Source: Microbacterium sp.
Lineage (GTDB): Bacteria > Actinomycetota > Actinomycetes > Actinomycetales > Microbacteriaceae
DNA length: 64,000 nt
Direction: 5' to 3'
NCBI RefSeq assembly: GCF_011620715.1
Contig: NZ_WOYP01000013.1
Location: 1-64,000, forward strand
Shown here: piece by piece, positions 12,518-23,914 of the stretch
Layout: every line of letters starts with the position of its first letter
How positions within the stretch are numbered: position 1 is the first letter of the stretch
The notes under the pieces: generated by a model
The model's input: the letters and a program-made list of their open reading frames with translations, nothing else
The model's database searches: none
What the model was told of the DNA's origin: nothing
Made by a program: the position numbers and the translations under genes

Positions 12518-13296
12518 CGAGAGTCCCGTTCATCGCGGGCAACTGGAAGATGAACCTCGACCATCAACAGGCGATCGCTTTCGTGCAGAAGCTGCACTGG
12601 GCGCTGAAGGAGGCCAAGCACCTCGACGGAACGGTTGAGGTCGGGCTCTTCCCGCCGTTCACCGACCTGCGCACCGTTCAGACGCTTCTGGACGCCGACA
12701 AGATCCCGTTCGCCCTCGGCGCGCAGGATCTGTCGACGAAGGACTCCGGTGCGTACACCGGGGAGATCTCCGGCGCATTCCTGAAGCGGCTCAACTGCGC
12801 GTACGTGATCGTCGGGCATTCCGAGCGGCGCGAGTATCACGCCGAGACCGACGAAATCGTCGCTGCGAAGGTGCAGGCGGCCCTCCGTCACGGGCTCGTA
12901 CCGGTCATCTGCGTGGGCGAGACCTCGGAGGACCTCGAGAAGTTCGGCGCGAGCGCCGTCCCCGTCGGGCAGCTCGAAGTCGCCCTCGAAGGCGTTTCCG
13001 CGGACGCGGACATCGTCGTGGCGTACGAGCCGGTCTGGGCGATCGGCTCCGGACAGGCCGCGACACCCGATCAGGCGCAGGAAGTGTGCGCCAAGCTGCG
13101 TGAGGTCATCGCCGGCAGGCTGGGTCAGGAAGCCGCAGAGCGCTCCCGCGTGCTGTACGGCGGATCCGTGAAGGCCGGCAACATCGCGAGCTTCATGCGC
13201 GAGCCCGATGTCGACGGCGCACTGGTCGGCGGCGCGAGCCTGGTCGTCGACGAGTTCGCGGCGATCATCAGATTCCAGAAGCACGTCGGCGTCTGA
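12508..13296 (+). CDS. tpiA: Triose-phosphate isomerase
   Basis: FIAGNWKMNLDHQQA; GHSERREYHAETDE; AYEPVWAIGSG. Confidence 0.98.
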   Translation: MAVARVPFIAGNWKMNLDHQQAIAFVQKLHWALKEAKHLDGTVEVGLFPPFTDLRTVQTLLDADKIPFALGAQDLSTKDSGAYTGEISGAFLKRLNCAYVIVGHSERREYHAETDEIVAAKVQAALRHGLVPVICVGETSEDLEKFGASAVPVGQLEVALEGVSADADIVVAYEPVWAIGSGQAATPDQAQEVCAKLREVIAGRLGQEAAERSRVLYGGSVKAGNIASFMREPDVDGALVGGASLVVDEFAAIIRFQKHVGV

Positions 13297-13304
13297 CCCG
13301 CGCT

Positions 13305-13310
13305 TATACT
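13305..13310 (+). promoter_or_regulatory. -10 box TATACT upstream of secG
   Basis: tatact 46 nt before the start codon. Confidence 0.5.
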
Positions 13311-13355
13311 GGAGAACCGTGCGCCCGACAGGGGTGCGGTGAAAGGCTTAGATCT

Positions 13356-13604
13356 GTGCAGATCCTCGAGTTCGTCCTACAGGTGCTCCTCGGTATCACC
13401 AGCCTGCTGCTGACCCTCCTCATCCTGCTCCACAAGGGACGCGGCGGCGGCCTGTCCGACATGTTCGGCGGCGGTATGACCTCAGCCCTCGGCTCGTCGG
13501 GCCTGGCGGAGCGCAATCTCAACCGCTTCACGGTGATCCTCGCGCTCGCGTGGTTCGTGTCGATCGTCGCCCTTGGCCTGATCACGAAGTTCCAGGCCGT
13601 CTGA
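13356..13604 (+). CDS. secG: Preprotein translocase subunit SecG
   Basis: LLILLHKGRGGGLSDMFGGG. Confidence 0.95.
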   Translation: MQILEFVLQVLLGITSLLLTLLILLHKGRGGGLSDMFGGGMTSALGSSGLAERNLNRFTVILALAWFVSIVALGLITKFQAV

Positions 13605-13960
13605 TGGCGACCGGCGGAAATGCGATCCGGGGCACGCGCGTCGGCGCGGGCCCGATGGGCGAGCAGGATCACGGCTTCCACGCGGAGCGCATCGCGATCT
13701 CGTACTGGGACGCGCTCGGCAACGAGACGGTCCGCTACTTCGCGGCCGGCATCCCCGAAGAGGAGATCCCGGACACCATCGACTCCCCGCATTCCGGACT
13801 TCCCGCCGGGCGCGACAAGGAGAACCCGCCGGAGCTTGCCAAGACCGAGCCGTACAAGACCCACCTCGCGTACGTGAAGGAACGGCGCACCGAGGAAGAG
13901 GCCGAGCAGCTGCTCGACGACGCGCTCAAGCAGCTGCGGGCGCGGCGCGGCCAGGACTGA
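13604..13960 (+). CDS. rbpA: RNA polymerase-binding protein RbpA
   Basis: GNAIRGTRVGAGP..RIAISYWDALGNETVRYFAAGIPEEEIPDTIDSPHSGLPAGRD; ATGA overlap with secG. Confidence 0.95.
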   Translation: MATGGNAIRGTRVGAGPMGEQDHGFHAERIAISYWDALGNETVRYFAAGIPEEEIPDTIDSPHSGLPAGRDKENPPELAKTEPYKTHLAYVKERRTEEEAEQLLDDALKQLRARRGQD

Positions 13961-13981
13961 GCGCCTTGAGGTCGGGTCCGG

Positions 13982-14764
13982 TCAGTATTCCTGGTCGATG
14001 AGTTCGGGCGGCACCTGAGAGGCCGCTGCCTCGTCGACGAAGAAGATCGTGCGACGGCGGCCCTTCGCGCCCGCGGCTGGAACACTGGCGTAGCTGGCGC
14101 CCGCGAGCGCGAGGCCCAGAGCGGCGGCCTTGTCGGCGCCGGCGAGCACGAGCCAGACGCGACGGGACCCGTTGATGACCGGCCTCGTGAGCGTGACGCG
14201 CTCCGGCGGCGGCTTGGGGGAGTCGCGGACCGCGACGGCCACCCGGTCGGTGATCATGATCTCGGGGCGGTCAGGGAACAGCGACGCGATGTGGCCGTCC
14301 GGTCCGACCCCCAGGAAGCAGATGTCGAAAGACGGCCACGGCGTGCCGTCATCCTGCGGGAAGCGCGCCAGTTCGGCGGCGTAGAGATCGGCGGCGGCAT
14401 CCAGGTCGATTCCCTCGTCGCTGGCGGCCATCGTATGGACGTTGGCGGTCGGGATGTCGACGGCGTCCAGCAGCGCCTCGCGGGCCTGCTTCTCGTTGCG
14501 GTCGTCATCGCCACGGGCGACGAAGCGCTCATCGCTCCACCAGAAGTGCACACGCGGCCAGTCGACACGGTCGCGCCGCGGGTGCCGCGCGGCGGCAGCG
14601 AGGACCGCCGAGCCCATGGACCCGCCGGTGAGCGAGACATGCACCAGAGCTCCGTCGGCCCCGAGCTTGGCCAGGCGATTCACGAATCGCGCGGCGACGG
14701 ACTCAGCGAGAGCGGCGGGATCATCGCTGATCACGACACGCTTCTCGATGGTGAATTCAGCCAT
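13982..14764 (-). CDS. pgl: 6-phosphogluconolactonase
   Basis: LTGGSMGSAVL, VHFWWSDERFV, LGVGPDGHIASLFPD. Confidence 0.95.
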   Translation of the reverse strand: MAEFTIEKRVVISDDPAALAESVAARFVNRLAKLGADGALVHVSLTGGSMGSAVLAAAARHPRRDRVDWPRVHFWWSDERFVARGDDDRNEKQAREALLDAVDIPTANVHTMAASDEGIDLDAAADLYAAELARFPQDDGTPWPSFDICFLGVGPDGHIASLFPDRPEIMITDRVAVAVRDSPKPPPERVTLTRPVINGSRRVWLVLAGADKAAALGLALAGASYASVPAAGAKGRRRTIFFVDEAAASQVPPELIDQEY

Positions 14765-15707
14765 GCGTCTCCCGCGTCGCCGACTCCAAGAGCTCCCAGC
14801 CCTCAGTGATCACTCGACCATACAGCACGTCGGGATCGAGGCGACGAAGCTCCTCGGCGAGGCATTCGCGCAACGAGCGGCGGGGCAGTGCCAGGTCGTG
14901 TTCGGGCTGGCCGGGCTGGGTGAGACAGGCGATCGCCGGTGACGAGCGGGCAAGCAGGACCTCTCCGTCAGCGCGGGTCAGCCGCACCGACTTGACGCCG
15001 TGCGTCCACTCGTCCTCGGGCAGGTAGCGCCAGTCGACGGGGACATCCAGCATGAGGCGCAGCCACGCGGCCAGCAGTGCGGTGGACGGCGAACTGGCGG
15101 CCCCGCGCACCTCGACGCCGGTCACGGCATCGTACGGCGGCTGGTCGAGCACGGCCGCGAGCTGCTCGCGCCAGTGGGTCAGGCGGGTCCAGGCCAGGTC
15201 GGTGTCGCCCGGCGCGTGGTTCTTGCCGAGATCGGCCACCCACGCCGAGGGATCGGGCTTGGTGGCGGCATCCGTGATGCGCCGCTGGGCGATCCTTCCG
15301 ATCGAGGTCGTCGCCGGGTTCTCGGGCGTCTTGTTCGGCCACCAGACCACGACCGGAGCGTCGGGCAGGAGCAGACCGGTGACCAGGCTCTCGAGGTTCG
15401 AGCTGCCGGCCTCACCGAACGCGCGGAGTGTGATGACCTCGCTCGCGCCGGCGTCGCCGCCGACGCGGATCTGCGCATCGAGCCGCGAATCTGCGTCTGC
15501 GCCGTCGATCATGAGAACGATGACGCGCATCGGATGCTCGCGCGAGGCGTCGTTGGCGGCTTCGATGACCTCTTCGAGAGCCTCCTCCCGCGTCAGGATG
15601 ATGAGGGTCAGGACGCGGCCCAGAGCCACCGCCCCGCCCTCTTCGCGCACGCTCACCAGCGCTCGTGAAATCTTGCTCACGGTGGTGTCGGGCAGATCGA
15701 CGATCAC
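14757..15707 (-). CDS. opcA: Glucose-6-phosphate dehydrogenase assembly protein OpcA
   Basis: VIVDLPDTTVSKISRAL; VITLRAFG; LPDAPVVVWWP; adjacent to zwf. Confidence 0.93.
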   Translation of the reverse strand: MIVDLPDTTVSKISRALVSVREEGGAVALGRVLTLIILTREEALEEVIEAANDASREHPMRVIVLMIDGADADSRLDAQIRVGGDAGASEVITLRAFGEAGSSNLESLVTGLLLPDAPVVVWWPNKTPENPATTSIGRIAQRRITDAATKPDPSAWVADLGKNHAPGDTDLAWTRLTHWREQLAAVLDQPPYDAVTGVEVRGAASSPSTALLAAWLRLMLDVPVDWRYLPEDEWTHGVKSVRLTRADGEVLLARSSPAIACLTQPGQPEHDLALPRRSLRECLAEELRRLDPDVLYGRVITEGWELLESATRETHG

Positions 15708-17254
15708 GGACGCCTCCACGTTCGACCATCGCGGGTGAGCATCTCGCCCGCTGAGTCCGGACCCCAGGATCCCGGTGCATACTGCTCGAGCGGACCGCCT
15801 TGTGCGCTCCAGAACTGCTCGATCGGGTCGAGGATCTTCCACGATAGCTCGACCTCCTCGTGCCGCGGGAACAGCGGCGGGTCGCCGAGCAGCACGTCGA
15901 GGATGAGGCGTTCGTATGCTTCCGGACTGGCCTCGGTGAACGCGTGGCCGTAGCCGAAGTCCATGGTGACGTCGCGCACCTGCGCGCCGGCACCGGGAAC
16001 CTTCGAGCCGAAGCGGATCGTCACGCCCTCATCGGGCTGAACACGGATCACGAGGGCGTTCTGACCCTGGCCCGAAGTCTGGCTGCGGGAGAAGAGCTGC
16101 TCGGGAGCGCGCTTGAACACGACCGCGATCTCGGTGACGCGGCGCCCGAGGCGCTTGCCGGTGCGCAGGTAGAAGGGCACCCCGGCCCAGCGGCGGGTGT
16201 TCACCTCGAGGGTGATGGCCGCATAGGTCTCGGTCGTCGATTCGGAGTTCATCCCGTGCTCTTCGAGGAACCCGAGGACCTTCTCACCGCCCTGCCAGCC
16301 GCCGGCGTACTGGCCGCGCGCAGTCGAGCGCGCCAGATCTTTCGGCAAGGTGACGGCCGCGAGGACTTTCTCCTTCTCTGCCCGCAGGTTCTTCGCGTCG
16401 AACGAGATCGGCTCCTCCATCGCGGTGAGCGCCATCAGCTGCAGAAGGTGGTTCTGGATGACATCGCGCGCGGCGCCGATGCCGTCGTAGTAGCCGGCAC
16501 GGCCGCCGACGCCGATGTCCTCGGCCATCGTGATCTGCACGTGGTCGACGTAGTTCGCATTCCAGATCGGTTCGTACAGTTCGTTGGCGAAGCGCAGCGC
16601 CAGGATGTTCTGCACCGTCTCCTTGCCGAGGTAGTGGTCGATGCGGAAGATCGAATCGGTCGGGAACGCCGAGCGCAGCGCGTCATTGAGCGACTGCGCC
16701 GAGGCGAGGTCGTGGCCGAACGGCTTCTCGATGACGACGCGCCGCCACCGCTCGGGCTGATCTGCGGTGTCGTCCACGAGTCCCGACGCCTTGAGCTGGT
16801 CCGCGACCAGCGGGAAGTCCTTCGGTGGGATCGACAGGTAGAACGCGTGGTTGCCCATCGTGCCGCGCTCGAGGTCGAGCTTGTCGATCGTCTCGCGCAG
16901 GCGGGTGAACGCGCCGGGGTCGTCGAACTCACCCGAGACGAAGCGGATGCCCTGAAGCAGCTGCAGCCACGTCGCCTCACGGAACTCGGTGCGGGCGTGA
17001 TCCTTCACCGCGTCCTTGACGACCTCCGCGAAGTCCTGGTCCTCCCAGTCGCGCCGGGCGAACCCGACGAGCGCGAAGCCCGGCGGCAGCAGCCCGCGGT
17101 TGGCCAGGTCGTACACGGCCGGCATGAGCTTCTTGCGGGAGAGGTCACCGGTCACGCCGAAGATCACGAGCGCGCTCGGGCCGGCGATGCGGTTGAGGCG
17201 GTGGTCTTCGGCGTCGCGCAGCGGGTTGTGCCCGCGCGAGATCTCAACGCTCAT
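15704..17254 (-). CDS. zwf: Glucose-6-phosphate 1-dehydrogenase
   Basis: IFGVTGDLSRKKLMPAVYDLANRGLLP; RIDHYLGKETVQN. Confidence 0.97.
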   Translation of the reverse strand: MSVEISRGHNPLRDAEDHRLNRIAGPSALVIFGVTGDLSRKKLMPAVYDLANRGLLPPGFALVGFARRDWEDQDFAEVVKDAVKDHARTEFREATWLQLLQGIRFVSGEFDDPGAFTRLRETIDKLDLERGTMGNHAFYLSIPPKDFPLVADQLKASGLVDDTADQPERWRRVVIEKPFGHDLASAQSLNDALRSAFPTDSIFRIDHYLGKETVQNILALRFANELYEPIWNANYVDHVQITMAEDIGVGGRAGYYDGIGAARDVIQNHLLQLMALTAMEEPISFDAKNLRAEKEKVLAAVTLPKDLARSTARGQYAGGWQGGEKVLGFLEEHGMNSESTTETYAAITLEVNTRRWAGVPFYLRTGKRLGRRVTEIAVVFKRAPEQLFSRSQTSGQGQNALVIRVQPDEGVTIRFGSKVPGAGAQVRDVTMDFGYGHAFTEASPEAYERLILDVLLGDPPLFPRHEEVELSWKILDPIEQFWSAQGGPLEQYAPGSWGPDSAGEMLTRDGRTWRRP

Positions 17255-17281
17255 CAGGGGTTCACCAGCATGGGTGGACTC

Positions 17282-18922
17282 CTATTGAGCGGCTTCGAAG
17301 AGCGTGAGCACCTCGGCCTGGGGATCGGTGAGGGTCAGGGTGACCACGGGGCGTCCATGCTCGTCGGCGAGCACGCTCGCGTCACCCGCGGCCTGCGCGG
17401 CGATGAGCTCACCGAAAGTGAACGGACGGCCCGGGATCTCGAGGTCGACGTCGGTCTGCTCGAGGATCTGCAGGAAGACGCCGACGGCCGGGCCGCCCTT
17501 GTGGAACTGCCCGGTCGAGTGCAGAAACCGGGGTCCCCAACCGAAGGTGGTGGGACGACCCGAATCCGCAGCGACGAGTTCACGCAGGCCCTGCAGCTGC
17601 GACAGGCGCTGCCTGTCGACGTATGCCTGGATCGACACGTAGCCGTCCTCCGGAAGCTGGGCCCACAGGGCGTCCAGCACGCCGGCGACGGTCCCTGATG
17701 CCGCGAGCGCAGGATCCGAGACACGCACCTCCACGCCGTCCAGCGCGAACGCCGGGGTGGTCGGCGCGGGACGCGCGTCGAGCAGTCCGCGTGCGGCGAT
17801 CTTGGCGGATTCGACGTCGGGCTGATCGAAGGGGTTGATGCCCAGCATCCGTCCGGCGATCGCGGTCGCATACTCCCACACGACGAGCTGCGCACCGAGG
17901 GAGCCGCTGACGAGGACCTCGCCCTCGTGGTGCTCGCGGAAGTGGAACGCGTTCGCCTCGTCGACGAACCGCACGATCTGCATGTCGGCCGGCGTGCTGT
18001 CGACCTCGGGCGAGACGGGCAGGAGCACCACGGGCAGGATGCCGGTGCCCTTCTTCCCGGTGGATTCGGCGACGAGCTGCTCGATCCAGTCGGGAAGTCC
18101 GATGAGGTGAGTCCCATCGGAGACCAGGCCGAGCTTGTCCCGCCGAGCGAGCGCAGAATCGGTTCCGGTGCCGCCGGCGATTGCGGCGGCAAGGACGAGG
18201 GCGGGGTTGTCGGTGCTGTCGATCGCGACCTCCAGGAGCGTCGCCTCGGCCTCTTCGAGCAGCTCCGCGATGTCGACTCCGGCGAGTCCGGTGGGTACGA
18301 GGCCGAACGCGGTGAGGGCCGAATAGCGGCCGCCGACGGTCGGATCCGCGTTGAAGACGCGATAGCCGTCCGCGCGTGCCGACTGGTCGAGCGGCGAGCC
18401 CGGGTCGGTGACAACGACGATCCGTTCGAGCGGATCGATGCCGAGGTCGCGGAACGCCGCTTCGAAGACGCGCTTGGCGGAATCGGTCTCGACCGTCGAA
18501 CCGGACTTGGACGAGACGACCAGGACTGTCTGCTCCAGTCCGCCGGCCTCTGTGTCGCCGTCGATCGCGGCGAGCACCTGGCTGGGGGCAGTGGAGTCGA
18601 GGATCACGAGCGGCACGCCGGAGGTCTGCGCGATCACCTCGGGGGCGAGCGACGAACCGCCCATGCCGGCGAGCACGACCCTTGTGATGCCCTTGGCGAC
18701 GAGCTCGGCGCGCAGCGCCTCGATCTCGGGTACGAGCGGCTCGGACACTGAGACCGCCTGCACCCAGCCGAGACGCTGGGATGCCTCGGCCTCGGCGTCG
18801 GGGCCCCACAGCGAGGAGTCACCCGCGGTGATGCCCGATGCGACGAGATCGGCGATCAGGCCGGGCAGGGTCTCGTGGACGAGGGCCTTGACGTGCCCGG
18901 TCAGGTGGATGTCGAACGTCAT
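17282..18922 (-). CDS. pgi: Glucose-6-phosphate isomerase
   Basis: [24 protein letters not shown] domains; in the pentose-phosphate cluster. Confidence 0.9.
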   Translation of the reverse strand: MTFDIHLTGHVKALVHETLPGLIADLVASGITAGDSSLWGPDAEAEASQRLGWVQAVSVSEPLVPEIEALRAELVAKGITRVVLAGMGGSSLAPEVIAQTSGVPLVILDSTAPSQVLAAIDGDTEAGGLEQTVLVVSSKSGSTVETDSAKRVFEAAFRDLGIDPLERIVVVTDPGSPLDQSARADGYRVFNADPTVGGRYSALTAFGLVPTGLAGVDIAELLEEAEATLLEVAIDSTDNPALVLAAAIAGGTGTDSALARRDKLGLVSDGTHLIGLPDWIEQLVAESTGKKGTGILPVVLLPVSPEVDSTPADMQIVRFVDEANAFHFREHHEGEVLVSGSLGAQLVVWEYATAIAGRMLGINPFDQPDVESAKIAARGLLDARPAPTTPAFALDGVEVRVSDPALAASGTVAGVLDALWAQLPEDGYVSIQAYVDRQRLSQLQGLRELVAADSGRPTTFGWGPRFLHSTGQFHKGGPAVGVFLQILEQTDVDLEIPGRPFTFGELIAAQAAGDASVLADEHGRPVVTLTLTDPQAEVLTLFEAAQ

Positions 18923-20031
18923 TGCTGTGCAGCCTTCAGGGCTGAAGCGACGGTCTCCTGCAGCTCGTGCCACGACGCGATGAACTTCTCGACGCCCTCG
19001 TCCTCGAGCACCTGGGTGACGTCGGTGATGTCCACTCCCAGGGCGGCGAGCCTGTCGAACACCTCATGCGCGCCCGCGTACGCGCCGGTGACGGTGTCGC
19101 CCGCGATCACACCGTGGTCGAAGGTCGCCTCGAGCGTCTTTTCGGGCATCGTGTTCACGGTTCCCGGCGCGACGAGCTCGGTCACGTACAGGGTGTCCGG
19201 CAGGGCCGGGTCCTTCACTCCGGTCGACGCCCACAGCGGCCGCTGCACGTGTGCGCCGGCATCCGTCAGCGCCTTCGCCCGGTCTGTGGCGAACTGCTTC
19301 TCGAACAGCTCATAAGCGAGGCGCGCGTTGGCGATGCCCGCGAGACCCTTCAGTGCGGCCGCGTCCTCGGTGCCGATCGCGGCGATGCGCCTGTCGACCT
19401 CGGTGTCGACGCGCGACACGAAGAACGACGCGACCGAGTGGATCTGCGACAGATCGCGCCCGGCGGAGCGGGCCTGCTCGATGCCGGCGAGATAGGCGTC
19501 GATGACCTCGGCGTAGCGCTCGAGGCTGAAGATCAGGGTGACGTTGACCGAGATGCCCGAGCCGATGACCTCGGTGATCGCGGGCAGCCCGGCCTTGGTG
19601 GCCGGGATCTTGATGAGCGTGCCCGGGCGGTCGACCGTTGCCCACAGCTCCTTGGCCTGCGCGATGGTCTCATCGGTGTCGTGGGCGAGGTCGGGGGAGA
19701 CCTCGATCGATACGCGGCCGTCGAGGCCCTCGGTGGCGTCGTAGACGGGCCGCAAGACGTCAGCGGCGGCGCGCACGTCGTCGGTCGTGATCGCGAAGAT
19801 CGCCTCGTCGGCGCTCGCAGCGTGACCGGCGAGCTCGTGGATCTGTCCTGCATAGGCGTCCGAGCCGGATCCGATCGCGCCGGCGAAGATCGTCGGGTTC
19901 GTGGTCACGCCGCTGACGTTGCGCGTGACGATCAGATCGGCCAGGTTGCCCGTGATGATCCGTGAGCGCGAGAGGTCGTCCAGCCAGATGCTGACCCCCT
20001 CGTCGACGAGGCGGGCGGTGGGGGTGCTCAT
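18919..20031 (-). CDS. tal: Transaldolase
   Basis: [46 protein letters not shown]. Confidence 0.95.
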   Translation of the reverse strand: MSTPTARLVDEGVSIWLDDLSRSRIITGNLADLIVTRNVSGVTTNPTIFAGAIGSGSDAYAGQIHELAGHAASADEAIFAITTDDVRAAADVLRPVYDATEGLDGRVSIEVSPDLAHDTDETIAQAKELWATVDRPGTLIKIPATKAGLPAITEVIGSGISVNVTLIFSLERYAEVIDAYLAGIEQARSAGRDLSQIHSVASFFVSRVDTEVDRRIAAIGTEDAAALKGLAGIANARLAYELFEKQFATDRAKALTDAGAHVQRPLWASTGVKDPALPDTLYVTELVAPGTVNTMPEKTLEATFDHGVIAGDTVTGAYAGAHEVFDRLAALGVDITDVTQVLEDEGVEKFIASWHELQETVASALKAAQQ

Positions 20032-22127
20032 GCGTTGCTCTCCTTCAGAGACTCGCGTGCCGCTCCGACGACGGCTTCGGCGGTGACGCCGAACTTCTCG
20101 AACAGGGTCTTGTAGTCGGCCGACGCGCCGAAGTGCTCGATCGAGACGCTGCGGCCCCGGTCGCCGACGATGTGTCGCCACGGCAGAGCGATGCCGGCCT
20201 CGACCGACACGCGCGCGGTGACCGCTTTCGGCAGCACGGACTCGCGGTAGGCGGCATCCTGCTCGTCGAACCACTCGAGCGACGGCGCGGAGACCACGCG
20301 GGCGTTCACGCCTTCGGCGGCGAGGGTCTCGCGCGCCGCGACGGCGAGCTGCACTTCGGAGCCGGTCGCGATCAGGATCACATCGGGGGCGCCGTTGGGC
20401 GCCTCGGCGAGCACGTACGCCCCTTTGACCGCGAGGTGGGCGGAAGCGAACGTCTCACCCGACGCCGCGCCGTCACCCCGATCGAACACCGGGATGTTCT
20501 GGCGGGTCAGGGCGATGCCGGCGGGGCCGGCGTGACGGCGGAGCATCTCGAGCCACACCACGGCGGTCTCGGCCGCGTCGCCGGGACGCACGACTGAGAA
20601 ATTCGGGATGGCCCGCAGGGTTGCGATCTGCTCGATCGGCTGATGGGTGGGGCCGTCTTCGCCGAGGGCGACGGAGTCGTGCGTCCAGACGAAGATCGAG
20701 GGGATGTTCATGAGCGCCGCGAGACGTACCGCCGGGCGCATGTAGTCGCTGAAGATCAGGAACGTGCCACCGAACGGCCGGGTCGGACCGTGCAGGACGA
20801 TGCCGTTGATGATCGCGCCCATTGCGTGCTCGCGGATGCCGAAATGCAGCACCCGGCCGTACGGGTCGCCGGACCACTCGTGGGTGGACCACTGCTCGGG
20901 GATGAAGGACTTCGCGCTCTTGATCGTCGTGAGGTTCGACTCGGCGAGGTCGGCTGATCCGCCCCACAGCTCGGGCAGCTCGGCGGCCAGCGCATTGATG
21001 ACCGTGCCGGATGCCGCGCGGGTCGAGACGTCCTTGCCGGGCGCGAAGACCGGCAGCGCGTCGGCGATGTCCGCCGGCAGCTCGCGAGCCTGCACGCGGT
21101 CCCACAGCGCTTTGCGCTCGGGGTTCGCGGCTGCCCACGCGTCGAACTGCTCCTGCCAGGCGGCGTGAGCGGCAGCACCGCGCTCGCCGAGGCTGCGCGT
21201 GCGTGCGAGGACATCCTCATCGACGACGAAGCTCTGCTCGGGGTCGAATCCGAGCACCTTCTTCGTCGCGGCCAGCTCGTCGGAGCCGAGAGCGGAGCCG
21301 TGGATCTTGCCGGTGTTCTGCTTTCCCGGGGAGGGCCAGCCGATGATCGTCTTCAGGATGATCAGCGACGGCTTGGAGGTCTCGCCCTTGGCGGCCTCGA
21401 TGGCGGCATACAACTCCGCGGCGTCCTCGACGTACTCGCCCGTCTTCTTCCAGTCCACCGTCTGCACCTGCCAGCCGTAGGCGTCATAGCGCATGGCGAC
21501 GTCTTCGGTGAACGCGACGTTCGTGTCGTCCTCGATCGAGATCTGATTGGAGTCGTAGATCGCGATCAGGTTGCCCAGGGCCTGATGTCCTGCGAGGCTC
21601 GACGCCTCCGAGGTCACGCCCTCCTGAAGGTCGCCGTCGCTGGCCATCACGTAGACGAAGTGGTCGAACGGCGACTGGCCGGCCGGGGTCTCGGGGTCGA
21701 ACAGGCCGCGCTCGTAGCGGGCGGCGTACGCGAATCCGACCGAGGAGGCGAGGCCCTGGCCGAGCGGGCCGGTGGTGATCTCGACGCCGTCGGTGTGAGC
21801 GTATTCGGGGTGGCCGGGGGTCTTGGAGCCCCACGTGCGCAAAGCCCGCAGATCGTCGAGCTCGAGTCCGAAGCCGCCGAGGTACAGCTGCACGTACTGG
21901 GTGAGCGACGAGTGACCGGCGGACAGGATGAACCGGTCGCGTCCGGGCCAGTGCACATCGCCCGGGTCGTGGTTCAGGACCCGCTGGTAGAGCAGGTACG
22001 CTGCCGGGGCAAGGCTCATCGCGGTACCCGGGTGACCGTTGCCGACCTTCTCGACCGCGTCAGCTGCCAGCACGCGAGCGGTATCCACTGCGTGCCGATC
22101 GATTTCATCCCAACGCAGTTCCGACAC
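20028..22127 (-). CDS. tkt: Transketolase
   Basis: [54 protein letters not shown] start at 22127. Confidence 0.97.
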   Translation of the reverse strand: MSELRWDEIDRHAVDTARVLAADAVEKVGNGHPGTAMSLAPAAYLLYQRVLNHDPGDVHWPGRDRFILSAGHSSLTQYVQLYLGGFGLELDDLRALRTWGSKTPGHPEYAHTDGVEITTGPLGQGLASSVGFAYAARYERGLFDPETPAGQSPFDHFVYVMASDGDLQEGVTSEASSLAGHQALGNLIAIYDSNQISIEDDTNVAFTEDVAMRYDAYGWQVQTVDWKKTGEYVEDAAELYAAIEAAKGETSKPSLIILKTIIGWPSPGKQNTGKIHGSALGSDELAATKKVLGFDPEQSFVVDEDVLARTRSLGERGAAAHAAWQEQFDAWAAANPERKALWDRVQARELPADIADALPVFAPGKDVSTRAASGTVINALAAELPELWGGSADLAESNLTTIKSAKSFIPEQWSTHEWSGDPYGRVLHFGIREHAMGAIINGIVLHGPTRPFGGTFLIFSDYMRPAVRLAALMNIPSIFVWTHDSVALGEDGPTHQPIEQIATLRAIPNFSVVRPGDAAETAVVWLEMLRRHAGPAGIALTRQNIPVFDRGDGAASGETFASAHLAVKGAYVLAEAPNGAPDVILIATGSEVQLAVAARETLAAEGVNARVVSAPSLEWFDEQDAAYRESVLPKAVTARVSVEAGIALPWRHIVGDRGRSVSIEHFGASADYKTLFEKFGVTAEAVVGAARESLKESNA

Positions 22128-22220
22128 CGGGCCGCCTTTCTCAGAGGGAGTGCACCCGACTCAGCAGACCGCATCGTAGATCGGGGGGAGCAGCCGGCGC
22201 AGGGCGCGCGTGTTGTCCCA

Positions 22221-22226
22221 ATCATA
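22221..22226 (-). promoter_or_regulatory. Candidate -10 box (TATGAT on minus strand) for tkt operon
   Basis: atcata on plus strand, about 95 bp upstream of tkt start. Confidence 0.45.
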
Positions 22227-22235
22227 CCGAAGCGG

Positions 22236-22275
22236 GATTTCCGCGATGACTACGAGATTTCCGCGATGACTATGC
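22236..22275. repeat. 20-bp tandem duplication gatttccgcgatgacta(cga/tgc)
   Basis: 22236-22255 and 22256-22275; first 17 nt identical. Confidence 0.9.
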
Positions 22276-22467
22276 GAGACGTCCTGGGAAGGCAGTCTGC
22301 CAGGCGCATCCGACCGGCTCGTATCGGCGTCGTGTCGCGGCGGTGTCGGTGTGCTCACAGCGCGCCGTGCGCGATTGGGAGACCCCTCGCGACCGAAGGG
22401 GCGCCGTGCGGATGCCATAGACTCGGGAGGTAGTTTCAGGCGGTCGAGAAGGTTCAGACGGGGAGCG

Positions 22468-23400
22468 ATGGATACCACGATGACAGCGGGCGCAGCATCC
22501 GCCCGCGCAACGCGACCGCACTCTCTGGGCCGAACGATCCGCGCATACGTCGCGCTCACCAAGCCGCGCGTGCTCGAGCTGCTGCTCGTGACGACCGTGC
22601 CGGTGATGATCCTTGCCCAGGGCGGCTTCCCGAACATCTGGCTCGTGCTGGCCACGGTGCTCGGCGGTTCGATGAGCGCCGGATCCGCCGCCGCGTTCAA
22701 CATGTATCTCGATCGCGACATCGACGCGCACATGCAGCGCACCGAGAACCGCCCGCTCGTGACCGGGGAGGTTTCACCGCGCGGCGCGCTGACGTTCGCG
22801 TGGACGCTGGCTGCGGCATCCACCGTCTGGCTCTGGCTGACGACCAACTGGCTCGCCGCCGTCCTGTCGGCGGGTGCGATCTTCTTCTACGTCGTGATCT
22901 ACACGATGATCCTCAAGCGCCGCACCGAGCAGAACATCGTGTGGGGCGGGATCGCCGGATGCTTCCCGGTGCTGATCGGGTGGTCGGCGGTGACCGGCTC
23001 CCTGGCGTGGACACCGATGATCCTGTTCGTCCTCGTGTTCCTCTGGACGCCGCCGCACTACTGGCCGCTGTCGATGAAGTACAAGGACCAGTACGACGAG
23101 GTCGACGTGCCGATGCTCGGTTCGACCCGCTCGGGCTCGCAGGTGGGTCTGCAGGTCATCCTCTACGCGTGGGCGACGGTCGCGTGCTCGTTGCTGCTCA
23201 TCCCCGTTGCGAACATGGGTCTGGTCTACTCGGTCTCGGCGCTCGTGTTCGGCGGCTGGTTCATCTACGAGTCGCACCGTCTGTACACGCGCGCTGTACG
23301 CGGCACGGAGCCGCGGCCGATGCGTGTCTTCCACGCGTCGATCACGTACCTGACGCTCCTGTTCGTCGCGATCGCGATCGACCCGCTGCTGCCGTTCTGA
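22468..23400 (+). CDS. ctaB: Protoheme IX farnesyltransferase
   Basis: [40 protein letters not shown]. Confidence 0.95.
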   Translation: MDTTMTAGAASARATRPHSLGRTIRAYVALTKPRVLELLLVTTVPVMILAQGGFPNIWLVLATVLGGSMSAGSAAAFNMYLDRDIDAHMQRTENRPLVTGEVSPRGALTFAWTLAAASTVWLWLTTNWLAAVLSAGAIFFYVVIYTMILKRRTEQNIVWGGIAGCFPVLIGWSAVTGSLAWTPMILFVLVFLWTPPHYWPLSMKYKDQYDEVDVPMLGSTRSGSQVGLQVILYAWATVACSLLLIPVANMGLVYSVSALVFGGWFIYESHRLYTRAVRGTEPRPMRVFHASITYLTLLFVAIAIDPLLPF

Positions 23401-23418
23401 CGACGCCGGCGAACAGGG

Positions 23419-23805
23419 TTACCGCTGAGGAGCGGCCGCGGTGTCGACGACCGGCTGCTCGTGACCGGCGGCGGGACCCTCGTCATCGGCGGTCCACTCC
23501 ATCGCCTCGATGATCTCGACGTCGGTCGCGGGCACTTCAGTCGAGGGCACGAACGAGCGCAGCCCGGCGAGCACGAGGGCCAGCGCCAGTCCGACGATGC
23601 CGGTCGCGATCAGGATGCCGCCGACGATCGCCCAGACCTGGCCGACGTAGACATCGACCGGGGTGGCGGTGCCTGCGGTCAGGGCCACCGACATCGTGCC
23701 GAGCGTGTTGACGGCCAGCCACGCACCGAAGGCGCTGGTGGCGACGGACCCGACGAGAAGGATCCAGAACGGGATGCTGCGGACAAGGCTCGGGCGAACG
23801 GTCAT
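23419..23805 (-). CDS. Small multi-span membrane protein, unknown function
   Basis: Two hydrophobic segments; gaggag SD; codon pattern consistent with coding. Confidence 0.75.
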   Translation of the reverse strand: MTVRPSLVRSIPFWILLVGSVATSAFGAWLAVNTLGTMSVALTAGTATPVDVYVGQVWAIVGGILIATGIVGLALALVLAGLRSFVPSTEVPATDVEIIEAMEWTADDEGPAAGHEQPVVDTAAAPQR

Positions 23806-23914
23806 GGGTGTGCTCCTCGATGGGGGTTTGTCGGTTCAGGATGGCATCCGCCAGCATCGCTCGGTCTCCCGAGCAGCGCGTATGCGAATCCGATGAGTCG
23901 GCTATGCGTCGCGC

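Noticed and set aside
15860-17698. 612-aa plus-strand ORF over zwf/pgi
   Set aside because: Antisense to zwf and pgi; no recognisable motif.
13982-22127. Pentose-phosphate cluster as a novel operon
   Set aside because: tkt-tal-pgi-zwf-opcA-pgl is a common actinobacterial arrangement; only its upstream repeat is of interest.
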